Assembly (NCBI GenBank): GCA_022414725.1
Contig: CM039464.1
Span: forward strand, 51,850,017-51,914,016
Direction of reading: 5' to 3'
DNA from: Microglena sp. YARC
Taxonomy: Eukaryota; Chlorophyta; Chlorophyceae; Chlamydomonadales; Chlamydomonadaceae
Length of the DNA stretch: 64,000 nt
Shown: piece by piece, positions 34,601-43,179 of the stretch
Numbering within the stretch: the first letter of the stretch is position 1
Layout: every line of letters starts with the position of its first letter
Translations under genes and position numbers: made by a program
The notes under the pieces: generated by a model
Seen by the model: the letters and a program-made list of their open reading frames with translations, nothing else
What the model was told of the DNA's origin: nothing
Database searches by the model: none

Positions 34601-35351
34601 ATGGCGCTCCCGGGTCACATGGACCTGTGGGTGGCCGTGGCTCGACAGGCCCAGCTGGCCCTGTTGGCCTTAACGGTCCCGCCGGCCCCAGTGGCTCGGC
34701 CAGCCCCCGCGGACCTGTGGGCGCCTCCGGTGAGCTAGGCCTGCGAGGAGAACCGGGGTTCGATGGACAGGCTGGCCCTGCTGGAGTCAAGGGCCCAGCT
34801 GGCCATGTGGGTCCTGCGGGTCCCCCGGGTGCTAGGGGGGCCCCCGGAGCCGAGGGCGATTACGGGCCTAGGGGAGATCAGGGACCCGCTGGTCCCGACG
34901 GTGACACAGGCCCCCTGGGTAGGGCCGGCTTCCGTGGACCTACCGGACCGACTGGAGACTTCGGTGGTCAGGGTCCCGCTGGCCCCCCTGGTGAGGCTGG
35001 CCCGGGTGGTCCCCAAGGAGCCCCTGGAGCTGACGGCCCCGGCGGCCTTAAGGGGGCTACTGGTGGCAGCGGCGCGGCTGGAAGCAAGGGGCTTAAGGGC
35101 TCTGATGGTGCGCCTGGAGCTCGTGGGTCCTCTGGCCCAGTGGGTCCCAGCGGCCCTGCTGGTGCTGGCGGTGCTCCTGGAGCTGATGGTGGCCGGGGGT
35201 CTACCGGCCCCACTGGTGCAAGTGGAGAAAGGGGAGCCGGTGGTGCCCCTGGCCAAGCTGGCCCTATGGGCCCCACTGGGCATGGTGGAGTGCCTGGACC
35301 TTCCGGATCTCGAGGGCCCACTGGACCCACTGGTGAGTTTACGGATCGGGC

Positions 35352-35426
<75 letters not shown>

Positions 35427-35505
35427 GTGTGCACTCACAGGTTTGTGTGTGTGTGACATCTTAAGGACCGACTGGACCCACTGGTGAGTTTAGGGATCGG
35501 GGGGG

Positions 35506-35536
<31 letters not shown>

Positions 35537-38500
35537 TTACCCCAGGGGGGTTAGGGGAGAGAGTACTTAGTAAGGGCATTGGCCCGCCTTGGGCCCACCC
35601 CCCCTAATGAAATAAGGGAGGGAACACCCCCAGGGAACATCCCAAGGGAACATATGTGTGTGTGTGACATCTCGAGGGACCATTGGACCCACTGGTGCGT
35701 TTAGGGCTCGGACAGGTTCCGTTACCCAATTGTATGTATGTATGTTTACAGCCCAGGTTCCGTTACCCAATTGTATGTATGTATGTTTACAGCCCAGGTT
35801 CCGTTACCCAATTGTATGTATCTATGTTTACAGCCCAGGTTCCGTTACCCAATTGTATGTATCTATGTTTAAAGCCCAGGGGTAGCTAAATAGGCTACTG
35901 GCTCAATGGGAGAAAAGGGAGGCGCAGGTGCCCCTGGCCCTGCTGGTTCTGACGGTGTTCCTGGGGCTGATGGTCACCGGGGTGCTACCGGCCCTACTGG
36001 TGCTCCTGAGGGTCACCGGGGCTCTACTGGTCCTGGGGTCCTGGGGGTCCTGGGTCCTTGGGATCACCGGGGCCCCGGTGGTACTGACGGTGCTCCTGTG
36101 GCTGAAGGTCAACCGGGCTCTACTGGCCCTACTGGTGCTCCTCATGATCACCGGGGATCTACTGGTCCTGGGGGTCCTAGGTCCTGGGGGTCATTGTGGC
36201 CCTGCTGGTCCAGACGGTGCTCCTGGGGCTGATGGTCACCGGGGATCTACTGGTCCTGGGGGTCCCGGGTCCTGGGGGTCCTGGGGGTCACCGGGGCCCT
36301 AGTGGTACTGACGGTGCTCCTGGGGCTGATGGTCAACGGGGCTCTACTGGCCCTACTGGTGCAGTGGGAGATAGGGGGGATGGTGGTGACCCTGGCCCTG
36401 GTGGCCCTATGGGCCCCACTGGACATGATGGTGACCTTCTGGATCTCGAGGGCCCACAAGACCCACTGGTAAGTCTAGGGATCCTCTAAACCACTGCTTT
36501 TGGCAGAGCCCCCCTCCGGGGTGGCGGGAGCTCCTAGATTCACCCCGTTGTCAGTTTGATCGTCCGACCGACCGATGACTGAGACGAAGCCTGTCATGTC
36601 AGCCGACTGTGTCATAAGTCATCACTAACTGGCTTGATCTTGCACATGGCCATCAAGGTAGGCCAGGCTTGGATTAGGGACTTTTATTTCGCCACCTATT
36701 GCGACCGAATAATTGAAGCCTGACTTGTCAGGCAACTGTCTCATAAGTCATAACTAACTGGCTTAGGTCAGCTCCATCATTGCCACCTGACGTTCCGTTT
36801 CCAGCACTCTCCGCCAAATTCCCCCAAAACCCCACCCCACCCCATCTCCCCATATTGTTTTTTTGACCCCCCCAAACCCCCCCAAACCCCGCACCTCATC
36901 CCCCCATATTGGCTTTTTTGACCCACCCAAACCCCCCCCCCCCCACCACCCCACCCCATCCCCCCATATTGGCTTTTTTGACCCACCCAAACTCCCCCAA
37001 CCCCCCCACCCCATCTCCCCATTTTGGCCTTTTTGACCCACCCAAACTCCCCCCCCCCCCCATATTGGCTTTTTTTACCCACCCAAACTCCCCCCCACCC
37101 ACCCCCCACCCCACCCCATCTCCCCATTTTGGCTTTTTTGACCCACCCAACATCCCCCCAACCCCCCACCCCATCCCCCTCTGTCGGCTTTTCTGTACCC
37201 AACAAAATTCCCTTCAACCTCCCCCCCTCCCCCACCCTGTCAGGCTTTTCTGGACACACCAGAACTTTCCAAAACTCCTCAACTTCCTCCAAATCCCCCA
37301 CATCCCCCCCCTCCAGGCGTTTTTGGACCCACTGGCCCTGCTGGCCAAGAAGGCCCTGCAGGTTCTCCTGGATCCAAGGGACCCACTCCCTCTAAATACC
37401 CCCCCACCCAACCCCCACCCCATCCCCTTGCAGGCTTTTCTGGACCCACTGGCCCGGCCAATAAACAAATCCTCTGTGCTGCTGGTTTGTGACGAGAGGC
37501 CCACCTCCTGGAGTGAAATACCTTCCACAACTAAAAACAAAGCTGGTCAAGGAGCCCCTGCAGGTTCTCCTGGATCCAAGGGACCCACTCCATCCAAATC
37601 CCCCATTCCTTCACCAAAACTCCCCACCCCACCCCCAACCCCATCCCCTTGCAGGCTTTTCTGGACCCACTGGCCCAGCTGGCCACGGAGGCCCTGCAGG
37701 TTCTCATGGATCCAAGGGACCCACTCCCTCCAAATCCCCCCCACGCACCCCACTCCATCCCCTTGCAGGCTTTTCTGAACAAACTGGCCCGGCCGGCCAA
37801 GAAGGCCCTGCAGGTTCTCCCGTATCCAAGGGGTCCACTCCCTCCAAATCCCTCCCACACACTCCACCCCACAACCCACCCCACACCCCACCCCATCCCC
37901 TTGCAGGCTTTTCTGGACCCACTGGCCCAGCCGGCCAAGAAGGCCCTGCAGGCTCTCCCGGATCCAAGGGGCCCACAGGCATCCCAGGCTTCTTTGGCGA
38001 CTCTGGTGCCCCTGGAGCCCGAGGCCCCTTGGGCCCTGACGGACCCCAGGGTGTTCCTGGCCCAGCTGGTGGCGCTGGTTCCGTGGGCTCCGACGGATCT
38101 CCCGGCCCGCTTGGACCTGTCGGTTCCAGGGGCTTGCAGGGGCCCAGTGGCACACCAGGCCCAAATGGACCTGCTGGGGATATTGGTGCCCAGGGAGGGA
38201 AGGGAGCCACCGGTGCAGAGGGAGTCCAAGGTTCAAAGGGTGATACCGGTCCCAAGGGAATCTTCGGAGCACCTGGCCCTTTTGGCCCAATGGGCCCCAC
38301 AGGTATGCCTATTATGTTTATTTTTATTATTTTTATTATATTATTTTTATTATATTATTATATTTATGTTAGATTTATTATAGTATAGTATAGTATAGTA
38401 TAGTATAGTATAGTATAGTATAGTATAGTATAGTATAGTATAGTATAGTATAGTATAGTATAGTATAGTATAGTATAGTATAGTATAGTATAGTATAATA

Positions 38501-41500
38501 TAGTATAGTATAGTATAGTATAGTATAGTATAGTATAGTATAGTGTAGTGTAGTATAGTATAGTATAGTATAGTATAGTATAGTATGATATGATATAGTA
38601 TAGTATAGTATAGTATGATATATTACTGTAAATTATATTGTTTATATTATATCTGTATTATATTATCTTATTTATATTTATAAGGTATTAGGTATGCCTG
38701 TCCTATCACACCCTCAATGTAGCAGAGACTACACTTTTACACCGGTTACACTGGAGATGCTGCAAGACCGAAGGTATTGGAAGCAAAAACTGCGCACTGC
38801 GCCCACAGGGGGTTGAAAAAACTGCACGAAACGCGCAGAGGGGCTCAAAAAGGCTGCGCGGCACCGCGCTGCCGCGCGCGCTTAGTAGTATTCTGGTCAC
38901 CTTAGGTTGATAAGGGCTGCCAGGCTGTTTCCATTTATATGATGCCTGTCCCGAGAGTTTCAAGGGATTAAGGGGTTGACCAAACGTGATTTATAGCCAA
39001 GTTAAAAATTGTGTTGAAGCACTTTGGGGTCATGTAACTTGTCCAACTTTATTCTGCTGGATCTATTCTGCTGGATGTTAGCCTGTTTCAGTGATATTGA
39101 TTGGTCTAGTGGTACACCAAATCGATGAAAAAACAGCGGCGGGGGTTCGATTCCCCCTACGGTCGCCCCGAGCGTTGCAGGTCGTTGTCAACCGCGATGG
39201 TAGCTTGTCCAGTTGAGGTGGAAGACCGTTCTCCGCCCGCGTACGACGGGTTCCCTTAATACCACGCCTCACCAGGCGTTATCATTACTTGAACTTGAAC
39301 TTGAACTCGGTTACATAGCTTCAGCCAGCAATTTGGCTGCTCGCCGTCTTCGGTAGTACACAAATTATTACCAGGAAAATGTAAACTCGAACAAATAACT
39401 TTTTTTTCTTCTTCATTTTTTCAGGAGGTAGCATCCTCCACGAAAAGTTGATTCAAGCCGATCAATTTATTCCGAGTATAGGTTGTATATGACATAATTA
39501 TTTGCGATTTATTGAGCATGTTTTCAGATTTTTCTGGGCTCTTCATTTAGGGGGGGGGGGGGGGGGGGGGTCAGCCCTCATTTAGTTTGTTGCTAACTTG
39601 TTACTCAGACCTCCAAATGCAATTCTGAGACCACCCATGAGTAGGCCTTGGTAAGGGCAGTCCAATGGCACCACTTTGGACCTAGTGCAATAAGTATTTA
39701 CCCCCCCCCCCCCCCCCCAAAACCCCAAACCCCAAACCCAAACCCACCACCCCACACACAGCCCATTCCACCCAAATGCAATTATAAGACCACCCATGAG
39801 TAAGCCTTGGTAAGGGCAGTCCACTGGAACCACTTTGGACCTCGTGCAATAAGTATACCCCCCCCCCCCCCCCCCCCCCCCCCCACCCCCCACCCCTTCC
39901 CAACCCACCCACACCCACCCACCCACCGACAGCAACGGAATCGAATCGAAACGCTGCCAACTGGACAGCCTGGAGTGGGGGGGGGGTGCAGAACTGGTTT
40001 TTGACTATCGTGCGATCCCTGCATTACAAATCCGAGGACGCCATTGTGTTCGTTTTTTTCATTTTTTTTTTGCGGTTCCGGTTGGGTCAGGTTTTCAGGT
40101 AAAAAAGTGGTCATCGGATCCTGAGGATAAGTTCTCTATTGAAAGCGATGATGAGGTACATAAGATGATTTCCTGCCCTCCCACCAGGGTACTACATTTT
40201 GTTAAATCGGTCAGCGCTTCAAGCGCACAAACGTCAAATTGGTCAGCGCTTTGCAGTGCAAAAAGCGCAAAAACTGCGCGCCGCGCCCACATGGGGTTGA
40301 AAAAACTGCGCGAAACGCGCAGTGGGGCTCAAAAATCACACTGCCACGCGCGCTTTGTAGTACCCTGTCCCCCACCCCACTCCCACTGGCTCATTCTATT
40401 TTTTGAATCATCTGATCAGGTCTCCTCGCATCTGATGAAAACAAGTTGAGATTCCAGTAACCATAACTCCACACAACACCACAACACCAACCACAACACC
40501 AATCTCACAACACCATACACCACCTCTTTATAACAGGCCCCCAGGGTACCACTGGAAACAAGGGCATGACCGGCTCCCGTGGAGCCGATGGCCAAAGGGG
40601 ACCTACTGGAGGTGCTGGACCTGGTGGACCTCAGGGCCCCGAGGGTCCTCGTGGTAGTGTTGGTCTGCCTGGCCCCGCTGGACCCGTGGGAGACAGGGGA
40701 GCCATGGGCCCCGCTGGACCAGGTGGACCCAGCGGAAATGTCGGTGCTCAAGGACTTAGGGGGCCTGGCGGCCCTGCGGGAAACACTGGTGTGAAGGGAG
40801 CGACTGGCCCTGCCGGCCCTGTCGGTAACACTGGCGACACCGGTGCCCCCGGTCCCGCTGGTCGCGAGGGTCCCGCTGGCCCGCGTGGAAACTCAGGGCC
40901 GCTGGGTCCCACCGGCCCTAATGGCGTGCGCGGAAACACGGGTCCCGCAGGCGTGCCCGGAACCAAGGGACTCGATGGTGACAAGGGCGCGCCCGGAATC
41001 AAGGGACCCGCTGGGCCCTCCGGTTCCCCCGGACCCAAGGGCGATGGGGGGCCTCAAGGACCCAAGGGTGCCTTGGGTGCCTCTGGCCCCACGGGTGACG
41101 CTGGGCCCAAGGGTCCCAATGGCGGCCAGGGCCTTGTGGGATCGACTGGAAATATGGGTGCCCCAGGAGTTGGTGGTGTGAGCGGGGTGAGGGGAGCCGG
41201 TGGATCTCCTGGTGATACCGGTGCTACAGGCTTCCAAGGCCCCCAAGGCCCTGATGGATCTCAAGGTAGGGCACAGTTTGAATTTGAACGTGGACTTGAG
41301 CTTGAACTGTATGTTTAAAGTCAAACTTGCACTTGCACTTAAATTTGTATTTTCCCTTGTGATTAGGATTGAGATTGTGGCTGTGGTTGTACCCCAACCC
41401 CAACCCCAACCTATTCTCCCCCCCAACCACCCCACCCAACCCAACCCAACCCAACCCAACCCAACCCAACCCAACCCAACCCAACCCAACCCAACCCAAC

Positions 41501-43179
41501 CCAACTCAACCCAACCCAACCCAACCCAACCCAACCATACCCTCTTCTCCCCCCCCACCCCTCCACCCACCCCACCCCACCCCACCCCAGGTCTCCCCGG
41601 GCCTGCTGGCGACAAGGGAGACGTCGGTCCAAACGGAGCCCCTGGACCAGTAGGCGACCGAGGTGCCATGGGTCCCTCTGGCCCCAACGGCGACCTTGGC
41701 CCCATGGGTGCCCCTGGTTCCCAGGGCCCCGTTGGTGCCGTTGGCAATGCGGGTCCCGGGGGTCCCACTGGCGCCCCAGGATCTGCCGGTCTTTTTGGAA
41801 ACTCGGGTCCACTTGGTGACACCGGCGCCCCTGGAACCCAGGGTCCGACAGGTCCCGCTGGTATCGCTGGACCGACAGGGCTCGAGGGAGACACCGGCAC
41901 CCCAGGTGTGTCCGGCCCCCAGGGAAACACTGGCCCTGACGGTAGGGACGGAACTCCTGGTGACGACGGCGCCCCTGGCTCCGTCGGAGGCCCGGGACCA
42001 GTGGGTCTGACAGGTGTAACTGGTCTGGCAGGTCCGAACGGTCCCAACGGCCCTGTCGGAGACCGCGGCGCCGCCGGCACCCCAGGCAGCAAGGGACCTA
42101 CTGGCTCCGTCGGACCTCAGGGCCCCAGTGGGGTGCCCGGCCCTGCTGGAGGCCCTGGCCCTCAGGGACCCGCGGGCCCTGCAGGCGACACCGGTGACCC
42201 TGGCCCCAATGGACCCCAAGGCGCTGCCGGCCCAGCTGGCCCTGCTGGCGCCCAGGGCGGGACCGGACCTGCTGGACCTTTGGGAGAGCAGGGTGCTCCC
42301 GGCGACCGTGGAGTGTTCGGTCCAATTGGTTCCGCAGGAGACACAGGCCTCCCTGGTCTCAGTGGCTCCGCCGGCCCCGCCGGACCTGCTGGGTGCCCAG
42401 GCATGGACGGTGACAAGGGCCCCACTGGCCCTGATGGCGATGCTGGATCCAGTGGACCGAAAGGGCCCCTCGGGCCCTTTGGCCCCGCTGGCCTTGAGGG
42501 TCCCCTCGGTCCCGCTGGTGTACCTGGGACGCCCGGCACGGATGGTGCCCCTGGACCTGCTGGTCCCCAAGGCCCTGCTGGGCCTCAGGGCTCAGAGGGT
42601 GTCCGGGGACCCGGGGGTCCTGCAGGTAACGCAGGCCCCCAGGGACCTGACGGCCCCCAGGGAAGTTATGGTGCTCCCGGCAGCCCAGGAAACATGGGAC
42701 CGAATGGCACCCCTGGAGATGGGGGGCCCCCTGGGGGGCCCGGTCTGCCAGGTAGCACCGGAGGAAACGGCAATCCCGGCGGTCCCGGCCTCGGCGGTGT
42801 CCCGGGCAGCCCGGGAACGCCTGGTAGCCCCGGAAGCTATGGCCAGCCTGGCACCCCCGGCCAGCCTGGTAGCCCGGGTGCGGACTGCGACGGCGGTTAC
42901 GCATGCACCAACTACCTGGGCGAGATCCGTGCACTCAGTGCGACCACCCTGCAGGCCCCTTGCGGTGCTTGCGATCAGAGCTACTGCCCTGAGGGTGGCT
43001 GCAAATGGGAGGTTGCCAGCGTGTCGTGTACCGCCGAGACCAACTTCGGGCAGGACCTCATCTTTGTGTCTGGTTTTGATATTGTGGATGGGTACCAAGT
43101 GCCAGGCTGGTGTTACAATGCCAATGATCAAATGTCAGCCTTGTCGACTGAGATGCATGTGGTATGCCACAAGAGGTAG
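21959..43179 (+). CDS. Long collagen with secretion signal, N-terminal domain and Cys-rich C-terminal domain
   Basis: Seven exons (21959-22016, 28026-28511, 30838-31080, 33821-35332, 37907-38302, 40537-41265, 41591-43179) total 5013 nt, exactly 1671 codons with the stop, with one consistent phase: every intron splits a Gly codon after its first G. The product has a hydrophobic signal peptide ([20 protein letters not shown]), about 165 residues of N-terminal sequence with Pro-rich spacers, 469 Gly-X-Y triplets, and a 97-residue domain with nine cysteines. Purely collagenous exons are 243, 1512, 396 and 729 bp, all multiples of 9. Metazoan fibrillar collagen exons are based on 54 bp and begin with whole Gly codons, so this gene structure differs. 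It is likely a secreted or cell-surface structural protein. The C-terminal domain is not recognisably a fibrillar (COLFI) propeptide. Confidence 0.9.
22017..24067 (+). repeat. Collagen intron 1, part 1: exon 1 echo and TG-rich arrays
   Basis: At 22322-22375 is a copy of the exon 1 3' edge with its donor (GCTGGCCATGCTTTTGGCTG, then CTCAGGTGGGTGGGGGTGAC). From about 22380 to 24060 follow irregular TG-rich units (GTGTGTAGTTTATATGTGTA and variants). Cys/Val-rich and Thr/His-rich frames here are microsatellite artefacts. Confidence 0.85.
24076..24827. mobile_element. hAT-like non-autonomous element, 752 bp, perfect 8-bp target-site duplication
   Basis: The termini TAGGGTTG and CAACCCTT are inverted (one mismatch at the outermost base). 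ATCATGTG flanks it at 24068-24075 and 24828-24835. Sub-terminal regions are packed with the palindromic word ACGTATA/TATACGT on both sides (24095-24180 and 24738-24788). The interior is AT-rich without a transposase frame. It inserted into the surrounding TGTTTGGAAGATCATGTGTG satellite. Confidence 0.88.
24836..26350 (+). repeat. 43-bp satellite in collagen intron 1
   Basis: About 34 highly uniform units of TGTGTGTCTAGTTTATATAT, GTTAGTGTGTGTTTGGAAGA and TTG, with more divergent units at the right end (GATCATG in place of GATTGTG). The homogeneity implies recent expansion or active homogenisation. Confidence 0.92.
26419..26858. mobile_element. hAT-like MITE hosting an internal 18-bp satellite
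   Basis: It begins TAGGGACCGGCATATCATAT and ends with the inverted ATATGATA..GCCTATCCCTA. Flanks are GGAATATG (26411-26418) and AGAATATG (26859-26866), 7 of 8 identical. The interior 26540-26830 is an array of about 17 units of ATCATATGATGACATGGT or close variants. The unit contains the palindrome ATCATATGAT, as do the element ends. Confidence 0.85.
26867..27470 (+). repeat. TG-rich minisatellite
   Basis: Units of about 60 bp based on TGTGTGGAGCATGGTGTGTG and GTATGTGTATGTGTGTGTTTG. The long open frames on both strands (Cys/Val and Thr/His repeats) follow from the repeat composition. Confidence 0.85.
27471..27645 (+). repeat. (ATTCT)n pentanucleotide microsatellite
   Basis: About 25 units of TATTC/TATTCTATTC shading into CTTAT and CCTAT variants toward 27640. 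Confidence 0.92.
27655..28025 (+). repeat. (CCAA)n tracts around a copy of exon 2's 5' edge
   Basis: CCAACCAACC microsatellites at 27660-27720 and 27805-28020 bracket a copy (27733-27798) of the first roughly 66 bases of exon 2. It is preceded by CACACCACAG, with an in-frame stop (CTTGTAG) and several substitutions. The intact exon starts at 28026. Confidence 0.9.
28026..28511 (+). CDS. Collagen exon 2 (N-terminal domain, start of triple helix)
   Basis: 486 bp. Reads [20 protein letters not shown], a poly-Pro linker, then a roughly 75-residue segment from [20 protein letters not shown] to VNVSE with four cysteines. It then has a Pro-rich linker and five Gly-X-Y triplets ([15 protein letters not shown]). 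The segment [20 protein letters not shown] followed by FISENLL is suggestive of an IPT/TIG-type immunoglobulin-like fold; this is tentative. One N-glycosylation sequon (NIT) and another (NVS) are visible. The donor is GTAGGC at 28512. Confidence 0.85.
28512..30837 (+). repeat. Collagen intron 2: echoes of exon 2's 3' edge and exon 3's 5' edge
   Basis: At 28823-28880 exon 2's last 50 bases and donor are repeated (CGGCCACCCAGGCCCTACTG, then CCCCCCAGGTAGGTC), continuing into the same intronic words (GAGGTGTTGCTGTA, ATTCAAATTCAAATGGAATT). Five copies of the first roughly 85 bases of exon 3, each with its CAG acceptor, start near 29255, 29679, 29988, 30212 and 30552, embedded in (AACCAA)n tracts. 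All five stop matching at GCCACTGGACTAA. A poly-C run lies at 29341-29373. Confidence 0.92.
30838..31080 (+). CDS. Collagen exon 3
   Basis: 243 bp, exactly 27 Gly-X-Y triplets, from [20 protein letters not shown] to PAGYPGPAG. The acceptor is ACTGCAG at 30837 and the donor GTGGGT at 31081. It is the only copy in which 5' and 3' edges are joined. Confidence 0.88.
31081..31770 (+). repeat. Four echoes of exon 3's 3' edge with donor
   Basis: Copies of CAGGGCCCTGTTGGCAATGT, TGGAGATCT and CCTGGCCCTGCTG plus GTGGGTGGGG occur at about 31140-31231, 31303-31395, 31490-31535 and 31680-31752. They are separated by TGTGTG and G-run sequence. The third copy has an internal deletion. Confidence 0.92.
31771..33180 (+). 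repeat. 52-bp satellite in collagen intron 3
   Basis: About 24 units of ATCATATGTCATATCATGTC, ATATCAATACATCGTACAGC and ATATTGTTAGAT. The middle units are nearly identical while the first few (31771-31970) are diverged. A GAATATC variant of one segment alternates irregularly with GTCATATC, suggesting block-wise expansion. Confidence 0.92.
33181..33820 (+). repeat. AT-rich degenerate repeat before exon 4
   Basis: Units of about 40-50 bp based on AATAACCAAATAATCAAATA and GGAAACAAATGATCACATAA at 33345-33760. ATGTTAACGAGCACCACTAC at 33255 and TGTGTTAACAAGCACCATCA at 33775 are two versions of the sequence leading to the exon 4 acceptor. The first of them continues to CCCCATGCAAGTCTGC, a decayed copy of the acceptor edge. 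Confidence 0.75.
33821..35332 (+). CDS. Collagen exon 4 (largest triple-helix exon)
   Basis: 1512 bp, exactly 168 triplets, from [16 protein letters not shown] to RGPTGPTG. The acceptor is CCCATGCAG at 33820 and the donor GTGAGT at 35333. Two triplets lack Gly: GET-APR-GSI (about 34321-34330) has Ala and GSA-SPR-GPV (about 34699-34710) has Ser at the Gly position. Each is explained by one base change from GGC. Confidence 0.92.
35333..35905 (+). repeat. Collagen intron 4, part 1: donor echoes, (TA)n and 41-bp satellite
   Basis: Copies of exon 4's last bases and donor occur near 35465-35495 (CTGGACCCACTGGTGAGTTT) and 35673-35705 (with GTGCGT). (TA)n tracts fill 35354-35422 and 35506-35538. Four units of GGTTCCGTTACCCAATTGTA, TGTATGTATGTTTACAGCCCA lie at 35715-35880. 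Confidence 0.88.
35906..36480 (+). pseudogene. Decayed duplicate of the 3' part of collagen exon 4
   Basis: Similar to exon 4 from about 35160 to its end. It contains tandem versions of GACGGTGCTCCTGGGGCTGA and GGTCACCGGGGNTCTACTGG, then GGCCCTATGGGCCCCACTGG and finally TCTGGATCTCGAGGGCCCAC and CCCACTGGTAAGTCTAGGG. Several frame shifts and missing Gly codons break the collagen frame. The GTAAGT at its end is a usable donor, but no good phase-1 acceptor precedes an intact frame, so I treat it as a non-functional copy. Confidence 0.7.
36499..36817 (-). repeat. Dispersed repeat family A, copy 4 (internally duplicated)
   Basis: In the minus orientation it runs from GGCGGAGAGTGCTGGAAACG to GGGGGGCTCTGCC. 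The middle portion (AAGTCATNACTAACTGGCTT, near 36615 and 36744) is present twice, so two partial copies are joined. Confidence 0.65.
36818..37906 (+). repeat. Collagen intron 4, part 2: 40-bp satellite and five echoes of exon 5's 5' edge
   Basis: About nine units of CCCATATTGGCTTTTTTGAC, CCACCCAAACTCCCCC lie at 36830-37200. Then copies of exon 5's first 75-80 bases with acceptors start near 37317, 37437, 37552 (internal part only), 37656 and 37770. All stop matching at GGGACCCACTCC or GGTCCACTCC. The real exon begins at 37907. Confidence 0.9.
37907..38302 (+). CDS. Collagen exon 5
   Basis: 396 bp, 44 triplets, from [16 protein letters not shown] to [10 protein letters not shown]. The acceptor is CCTTGCAG at 37906 and the donor GTATGC at 38303. 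No Gly is missing. Confidence 0.9.
38303..38700 (+). repeat. (TATAG)n microsatellite
   Basis: About 50 units of AGTAT/TATAG at 38375-38625, with AT-rich flanks. Confidence 0.92.
38780..38896. mobile_element. Truncated AGCGC-rich hAT-like MITE
   Basis: Keeps AAAACTGCGCACTGCGCCCA, the GGGGGTTGAAAAAACTGC region and the right end TTAGTAGTATTCTGG, but the left terminus is missing. The upstream words CCCTCAATGTAG and ACACCGGTTACACTGG also precede the related element near 49395-49465. Confidence 0.6.
39089..39290 (+). mobile_element. tRNA-derived SINE, full length
   Basis: Head ATTGGTCTAGTGGTACACCA (box A-like), GGGGGTTCGATTCCCCCTAC (box B within a perfect stem), body TTGCAGGTCGTTGTCAACCG, and 3' end TACCACGCCTCACCAGGCGT then TATCATTACT. 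The anticodon-loop region is not tRNA-like, so it is not a tRNA gene. A family E repeat (39285-39420) follows directly. Confidence 0.85.
39291..40194. repeat. Collagen intron 5: family E repeat, G/C runs and a 180-bp duplication
   Basis: The family E copy covers 39291-39420. A G-run lies at 39550-39570. The block ACCACCCATGAGTAGGCCTT with CACTTTGGACCTAGTGCAAT appears at 39630-39692 and again at 39790-39853, each followed by a long C-run. The rest shows no gene. Confidence 0.7.
40195..40367. mobile_element. hAT-like MITE (AGCGC-rich family) in collagen intron 5
   Basis: 173 bp between CAGGGTACTACATTTTG and its inverted partner TTTGTAGTACCCTG. The flanks CCTCCCAC (40187-40194) and TCCCCCAC (40368-40375) agree at 6 of 8 positions, a decayed target-site duplication. 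Confidence 0.82.
40537..41265 (+). CDS. Collagen exon 6
   Basis: 729 bp, 81 triplets, from [16 protein letters not shown] to [10 protein letters not shown]. The acceptor is TATAACAG at 40536 and the donor GTAGGG at 41266. No Gly is missing. Unlike the other exons, neither edge is echoed in the adjoining introns. Confidence 0.92.
41266..41590 (+). repeat. Collagen intron 6 with (CCAAC)n
   Basis: At 325 bp it is the shortest collagen intron. A (CCCAA)n tract covers 41430-41535. No exon copies are seen. Confidence 0.88.
41591..43179 (+). CDS. Collagen exon 7 (end of triple helix and C-terminal domain)
   Basis: The acceptor is CACCCCAG at 41590. It has 144 triplets ending GSPGAD, with one Cys inside the helix (GPAGCPG). 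The last stretch is rich in GSPG/GTPG. Then 97 residues begin [14 protein letters not shown] and contain nine Cys (C-x5-C, PCGAC, YCPEGGC, VSC, PGWC, VVC), ending HKR and TAG at 43177-43179. The C-terminal domain is unrecognised; it could nucleate or cross-link chains by disulfides. Confidence 0.92.

Noticed and set aside
34201..34790. Alternative frames over the collagen exons on both strands
   Set aside because: They are shadows caused by the 9-base periodicity of Gly-X-Y coding; the + frame with Gly at every third residue is the real one.
39089..39290. A functional tRNA gene (also at 5646, 45447 and 53376)
   Set aside because: Box A- and B-like sequences are present, but there is no complete cloverleaf, and the same 120-bp tail follows every copy, which marks a SINE.
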